Assembly (NCBI RefSeq): GCF_042667405.1
Contig: NZ_JBHVAL010000019.1
Location: 1 to 64,000 of the forward strand
Direction of reading: 5' to 3'
From: Arthrobacter sp042667405
Lineage (GTDB): Bacteria; Actinomycetota; Actinomycetes; Actinomycetales; Micrococcaceae
Length of the DNA stretch: 64,000 nucleotides
Below are positions 59,525 to 64,000 of the stretch, in pieces. The position numbers were made by a program, and so were the translations under genes. The notes under the pieces are model-generated. The model was not told the origin of the DNA. It was given only the letters and a program-made list of their open reading frames with translations, and did no database searches. The number at the start of each line of letters is the position of its first letter. Position 1 is the first letter of the stretch.

Positions 59525-62500
59525 TTGCATTTGAAAAGTTTGACCGTCCGCGGATTCAAGTCGTTTGCGTCGGCCACGACGTTCGACTTTGAACCCGGTG
59601 TCACCGCTGTTGTCGGTCCCAACGGATCCGGCAAATCCAATGTGGTGGATGCGCTGGCCTGGGTCATGGGCGAGCAAGGCGCCAAGACCTTGCGTGGCGG
59701 AAAGATGGAAGATGTCATCTTCGCCGGTACCTCCGGCCGTCCGCCGCTGGGCCGGGCCCATGTCTCCTTGACCATTGACAATGCCGACAACGCACTTCCC
59801 ATCGAGTACAGCGAAGTGACCATCTCCCGGACCCTTTTCCGGACCGGAGGTTCCGAATACGCCATTAACGGTGCGCCCTGCAGGCTTCTGGACATCCAGG
59901 AGCTCCTCTCTGATTCCGGCCTCGGCAGGGAAATGCACGTCATCGTTGGCCAAGGCCAGTTGGACCGGGTCCTGCACGCCACTGCCGAGGACCGGCGCGG
60001 CTTCATTGAAGAGGCCGCGGGTATCTTGAAGCACAGGCGGCGCAAAGAGAAGACAGTACGCAAGCTGGAGGCCATGCAGGCCAACCTGGCACGCCTTGGC
60101 GACCTTACGGCCGAGATTCGACGACAACTGACTCCCTTGGGCAAGCAGGCCGAAATCGCCCGTCGCGCACAAACTGTCCAGTTCGACGTCCGAGACGCCC
60201 GGGCCCGCCTCCTGGCGGACGATCTGGTGCAACTGACAAGCAGCCTGGAAAAGGACGTCGCTGATGAAGCCGCCCTGAAGGAGCGGCGCCAGGTGGTCGA
60301 AGCCGGGCTGGGGGTGGGACGGCGGCGCCAGGCGGAGCTGGAGCAGCGAGCCGCCGAGGCAACTCCCCGCCTCAACGCCGCTCGCGATAACTGGTACCAG
60401 CTCTCCGCGGGCAGGGAGCGACTGCGTTCACTCGGGTCGCTGGCGTCCGAACGCAAGCGTTTGCTCGGTTCCGCGGAGGTCTCGGTCGAATCCGGGCGCG
60501 ATCCGGACCACCTTGAGCGCCAGGCAGCCCGGGTCCGGGAAGAAGAAGCCGCCCTGGAACACGACATCCTGGCCAAGCAGGCTGCCCTTCTCGAAGCCAC
60601 TGTCGCGAAGGATGCGGCCGAGGCGCTCGCAGCCGCCGAAGACAAACGCCTCACTGGCATGTTGCGCGCAGCAGCGGACCGCAGGGAGGGCCTTGCCCGG
60701 CTCGCCGGGCATGTCGCGGCGGCGCGGTCCCGGGCGGAGGCGGCAGAGGCCGAACGGGGCCGGTTGCGGGAGTCTCTTGGAGCCGGTGATGAGCGGCGCC
60801 GCCAGGCACAGAGCGAATTCGCGGCCCTTGAAGCCCAGGTGGCAGGAGCCGAAGACGGCGAAGAGAGCCTGGACGCCGAATACGAGGACGCCAGCGCGGC
60901 ACTGGACTCCATCCTTGCGGAGATCGAAGATCTGAAAGCCTCCGAGCGGGAGGCCGTCCGCGAACGCGACGCCCTGGCTGCCCGGCGCGAGGCGCTCCAA
61001 CTGGGACTCAATCGCAAGGACGGTTCGGGTCACTTGCTGACGGCTGAAGGCGTGTTCGGTCCGCTGGCTGGCCTGGTCAGCATAGAGCAGGGCTACGAAA
61101 CCGCCATAGCCGCAGCTTTGGGCAGTGCCTCGGATGCCCTCGTGGTGGCAGATGTGGAGGCCGCCTCAGCGGCGATCGCCACGCTGAAACAGGACGACGC
61201 CGGCCGCGCGGCATTGCTGCTGGCCGACGTTCCACCCGGGGATGCCGGAGCGGGCAGCAAGGCATTGGACACAGGCGAACTGCCCGCCGGCTGCCGTTGG
61301 GCCGCCGACGTCGTCACAATAGCCGACGCGGCAGGCGGCGGTGCGTTGCGGCTCCTGGCTGATACCGTCGTCGTCGACGACATCGGCATGGCCGCCCGTC
61401 TGGTCCAAGACCAACCCGGGCTGAAGGCCGTCACCACTGAAGGTGACATTTTCACGGCGGTGACTGTCCTCGGCGGCTCAGCTACCGCACCCTCCTTCCT
61501 CGAGGTCCAGGCAGCAGTGGACGACGCCGGTGCCCGCCTTCAAGAGGTCACTGCCAGGCTGGAGCGGGGACGCTTCGCCCTGGCCGGGGCCCAATCCCGT
61601 CGTGCCGAGGCGCAGGTCCGTGCGGATGCAGCATTGGAAAGACTGCATGAATCCGATGCCCGGCTTGCCGCCGTGGCTGAACGCCTGGGCCACTTGAACT
61701 CGGTTCTTCGCAGCGCAGTGGGCGAAAGTGACCGTCTCGCGGCATCCATGGCGAAGGCCGAGGCAAACATCGCAGACGCGCAACTGGACCTGGAAGTTGC
61801 CGCCGAACGCCTTGCCGCTGCCCAGGAGGTTCCGGACGAGGAACCGTCCACCGACCAGCGGGATGAACTCGCCGCCGAAGCAAGGACCGCCCGTGCCCTT
61901 GAAACAGAAGCAAGGCTTGCCCTTCGCACCGCCGAAGAGCAACTCGGTGCCATCAGCAACCGCGCAGCGTCCTTGGAACGGGCAGCCGCCACTGAGCGCC
62001 GGGCACGTGAAGAGGCTGCGCGCAAGGCCCAGCGCCGCAGGGCCCAAGCGAAACGTGCTGCTGCCGTGGTTTCGGCTGTGGAGCAGAGTCTTCGCTATCT
62101 CGATATTTCCGTGGACCTTGCGGCCAAGGAGCGCGACCTGGCCGAGCAAACACGCGAGCTCCTCGAGAAGGAGCTTTCGGAAGTCCGCGCCGCCAATGAG
62201 TCCCTTGCCCGGGAGCTGGCCGAGCTGACGGATTCAGTGCACCGCGATGAAATGGCCCGGACACAGCAGCGGCTGCGGATCGAGGCTTTGGAGACCCGGG
62301 CCGTCGATGAATTGGGGCTTTCGGCCGAGCAGCTCATCACCGACTACGGTCCGGACCAGCCGGTTCCGCTTCCTGCAGGGTCAACTGCGGACAAATGGGC
62401 AGAACTGAGGGCGCCGGTGGACGAGAATGGCGAACCCATTGTCGAGGGGATCCCGTTCGTGCGGGCAGAGCAGGAAAAACGGTTGAAGAAGGCAGAGCGC

Positions 62501-63115
62501 GAGCTGGCCGCCCTGGGCAAGGTCAACCCGCTGGCACTGGAAGAGTTTGCGGCCCTCGAAGAACGGCACCAGTTCCTTAGCTCGCAGCTTGAGGACCTCA
62601 AGTCGAGCCGGAAGGACCTGCTGGACATCATCAAAGAGGTGGACAACAGGGTGCAGCAGGTCTTCGCTGAGGCCTTCGCCGACACCTCGGCCCAGTTCGA
62701 CCACGTATTTGCCAGGCTCTTTCCCGGCGGAGAGGGCAAGCTGGTCCTCACAGACCCTGATGACATGCTGACCACGGGAATTGAAGTGGAGGCCCGCCCT
62801 GCCGGCAAGAAGATCAAACGCCTGTCCCTGCTTTCCGGCGGTGAGCGGTCCCTGACCGCAGTAGCGCTCCTGGTTGCCATCTTCAAGGCCAGGCCGTCGC
62901 CGTTCTACGTCATGGACGAAGTTGAGGCAGCCCTTGACGACACCAACCTGGGTCGCCTCATCACCATCTTCGAAGAATTGCGGGAGTCAAGCCAACTCAT
63001 CGTGATTACCCACCAAAAGCGCACGATGGAAGTAGCCGACGCACTTTACGGTGTCACCATGCGGGGCGACGGGGTGTCCACCGTCATCAGCCAGAGGCTC
63101 AGTTCCGGGGCTTAG
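59525..63115 (+). CDS. smc: Chromosome segregation protein SMC
   Basis: A 1196-residue structural maintenance of chromosomes ATPase, which with ScpAB organises and separates chromosomes. Walker A GPNGSGKSN is at residues 31-39. Two long coiled coils (about 165-500 and 660-1010) flank a hinge near 505-650 that contains GPLAGLVSIEQGYETAI and DALVVADVEAA. The ABC signature LSGGERSLTAVALL starts at 1103 and Walker B FYVMDEVEAALDD is near 1127. The start is TTG at 59525 (MHLKSLTVRGFKSFAS), matching the family N-terminus, with AGGAG 12 bases upstream. ftsY follows after 20 bases. Confidence 0.97.
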   Translation: MHLKSLTVRGFKSFASATTFDFEPGVTAVVGPNGSGKSNVVDALAWVMGEQGAKTLRGGKMEDVIFAGTSGRPPLGRAHVSLTIDNADNALPIEYSEVTISRTLFRTGGSEYAINGAPCRLLDIQELLSDSGLGREMHVIVGQGQLDRVLHATAEDRRGFIEEAAGILKHRRRKEKTVRKLEAMQANLARLGDLTAEIRRQLTPLGKQAEIARRAQTVQFDVRDARARLLADDLVQLTSSLEKDVADEAALKERRQVVEAGLGVGRRRQAELEQRAAEATPRLNAARDNWYQLSAGRERLRSLGSLASERKRLLGSAEVSVESGRDPDHLERQAARVREEEAALEHDILAKQAALLEATVAKDAAEALAAAEDKRLTGMLRAAADRREGLARLAGHVAAARSRAEAAEAERGRLRESLGAGDERRRQAQSEFAALEAQVAGAEDGEESLDAEYEDASAALDSILAEIEDLKASEREAVRERDALAARREALQLGLNRKDGSGHLLTAEGVFGPLAGLVSIEQGYETAIAAALGSASDALVVADVEAASAAIATLKQDDAGRAALLLADVPPGDAGAGSKALDTGELPAGCRWAADVVTIADAAGGGALRLLADTVVVDDIGMAARLVQDQPGLKAVTTEGDIFTAVTVLGGSATAPSFLEVQAAVDDAGARLQEVTARLERGRFALAGAQSRRAEAQVRADAALERLHESDARLAAVAERLGHLNSVLRSAVGESDRLAASMAKAEANIADAQLDLEVAAERLAAAQEVPDEEPSTDQRDELAAEARTARALETEARLALRTAEEQLGAISNRAASLERAAATERRAREEAARKAQRRRAQAKRAAAVVSAVEQSLRYLDISVDLAAKERDLAEQTRELLEKELSEVRAANESLARELAELTDSVHRDEMARTQQRLRIEALETRAVDELGLSAEQLITDYGPDQPVPLPAGSTADKWAELRAPVDENGEPIVEGIPFVRAEQEKRLKKAERELAALGKVNPLALEEFAALEERHQFLSSQLEDLKSSRKDLLDIIKEVDNRVQQVFAEAFADTSAQFDHVFARLFPGGEGKLVLTDPDDMLTTGIEVEARPAGKKIKRLSLLSGGERSLTAVALLVAIFKARPSPFYVMDEVEAALDDTNLGRLITIFEELRESSQLIVITHQKRTMEVADALYGVTMRGDGVSTVISQRLSSGA

Positions 63116-63135
63116 CTTTATGAGAAGGTAGGGGA

Positions 63136-64000
63136 GTGAACGATTTCCTACCCATAATTCTGTCCATTCTCGCTGCGCTCGTAGTGGTCGGCGGACTCGT
63201 GCCGGTACTCCTGAAAGCCCGTAAGTCAGGCTCGAAGTACCCCGGAACGCGCGATACCAACGATCCCGTGCAGTCCTCTGCAGCAGGCGGCGGAACCCTT
63301 GTGGAGGACCGCCCGGACGGCGCCAAGGCTCCGGCCCCGACCTTTGACGGAACAGATGACGGAGCCGGGGTTCCGGACGACGCCGCAGGCCTTGAAACCA
63401 TCGCCATCGACACTCCGGCGCCGGTGGAAGGGCGTCTCACCCGCCTTCGCGCCCGTTTGGTCAAGTCCAACAACATCCTCGGCAAGGGCCTGTTGGCTTT
63501 GCTGTCCGGCGACAAGATCGACGAAAACGTCTGGGATGAGGTGGAGGAAACCCTCCTCCTGGCCGACCTCGGTACCGAACCCACGATGCAACTGGTCGAT
63601 GCTTTGCGTGAGCGGGTCAAAGTCCTGGGTACCCGCAGCCCGGAAGATGTCAGGGCAATGCTGCGGGAAGAACTCATTAAGCTCGTTGATCCCGGCATGG
63701 ACCGTTCACTGAACGTCGACCGCAAAGGTGACCGCCCCGCCGTCGTGCTGGTTGTAGGTGTCAACGGCGTAGGCAAGACCACTACGGTGGGCAAGCTGGC
63801 ACGTGTCCTGGTGGCAGAAGACAAGGACGTCCTGCTGGGTGCGGCTGATACCTTCCGCGCGGCCGCGGCTGAACAGTTGGCCACGTGGGGCCAGCGGGTG
63901 GGCGTGCCCACGGTGAAATCCGACATCGACGGCGCCGATCCCGCCTCGGTTGCCTACGAGGCCGTCAAGGCCGGTATCGACCAGGAAGTCGACGTAGTCA
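63136..64000 (+). CDS. ftsY: Signal recognition particle receptor FtsY (5' part, cut by window end)
   Basis: The first 288 residues of the SRP receptor GTPase, running off the window. An N-terminal transmembrane segment (FLPIILSILAALVVVGGLV) anchors it, followed by an acidic Gly/Ala/Asp linker. The helical N domain begins near residue 95 (RLRARLVKSNNILGKGL). The G domain has P-loop GVNGVGKTTTVGKLA and the DTFRAAAAEQLATW motif. The start is GTG at 63136 with GGTAGGGG just upstream. It lies 20 bases after smc, a conserved pairing in actinobacteria. Confidence 0.95.
   Translation, partial: MNDFLPIILSILAALVVVGGLVPVLLKARKSGSKYPGTRDTNDPVQSSAAGGGTLVEDRPDGAKAPAPTFDGTDDGAGVPDDAAGLETIAIDTPAPVEGRLTRLRARLVKSNNILGKGLLALLSGDKIDENVWDEVEETLLLADLGTEPTMQLVDALRERVKVLGTRSPEDVRAMLREELIKLVDPGMDRSLNVDRKGDRPAVVLVVGVNGVGKTTTVGKLARVLVAEDKDVLLGAADTFRAAAAEQLATWGQRVGVPTVKSDIDGADPASVAYEAVKAGIDQEVDVV

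Noticed and set aside
59461..61017. 518-codon Ser/Arg/Ala-rich minus-strand ORF opposite smc
   Set aside because: Antisense shadow of the SMC head and coiled coil; composition is typical of reverse-frame translation.

Overview
The window looks like chromosomal core DNA of a high-GC actinobacterium of the family Micrococcaceae, most likely Arthrobacter or Paenarthrobacter. This rests on high G+C with strong third-position bias (hence many antisense shadow reading frames), the actinobacterial gene orders iclR<>leuCD, murA-plsC-gpsA-ddl, thiL-dak2-recG-rsmD and yceD-rpmF-rnc-mutM-smc-ftsY, frequent GTG/TTG starts, and many start codons lying 5-7 nt after a TANNNT -10 hexamer (leaderless mRNAs). 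The genus is inferred, not proven. No transposase, prophage, integrase or CRISPR array was seen.

Layout. 1-3500: tRNA-Lys, a secreted sugar dehydrogenase lipoprotein, a membrane-anchored acidic protein and a LysR regulator. 3500-11000: branched-chain amino acid and serine synthesis (ilvD, an attenuator with leader peptide, ilvBN-ilvC, serA). 11000-21800: two FtsX/MacB-type ABC exporters flanking metG; the second is joined to a NarL-type two-component system. 21800-28500: leuB, ilvE, a 32-nt-period repeat array, a metallo-beta-lactamase-fold hydrolase, an FAH-family enzyme, gltX and a HAD phosphatase. 28500-33700: tRNA-Gln and tRNA-Glu, two overlapping dynamin-like GTPases, DUF1697 and an IclR regulator. 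33700-45900: leuCD, murA, plsC-like, gpsA, ddl, DUF3515 lipoprotein, thiL, a DAK2 kinase-like gene, recG and rsmD. 45900-51100: methyltransferase and aminotransferase, then coaD, yceD, rpmF, rnc, mutM. 51100-59200: a four-gene envelope/secretion block ending in a 1634-residue modular secreted protein. 59500-64000: smc and the 5' part of ftsY.

How the genes work together. All enzymes from acetohydroxyacid to valine and isoleucine (IlvBN, IlvC, IlvD, IlvE), and the leucine branch except LeuA, lie in five separate loci. They appear to be controlled by an ilvB transcription attenuator with a valine-rich leader peptide and, by inference, by the IclR regulator divergent from leuCD (relative of LtbR/NdgR); similar TGAGA-type elements precede ilvB, leuB and leuC. 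murA and ddl supply peptidoglycan precursors, plsC and gpsA phospholipid precursors. yceD-rpmF-rnc-mutM and smc-ftsY join ribosome biogenesis, RNA processing, DNA repair, chromosome condensation and protein targeting.

Most of the window is conserved housekeeping sequence. The observations most worth following are the ilvB attenuator with a possible long-range antiterminator pairing through the leader's own ribosome binding site, a probable AUU start codon for yceD, the two-family 32-nt repeat array, the overlapping dynamin-like GTPase pair, and the widespread leaderless promoter geometry.
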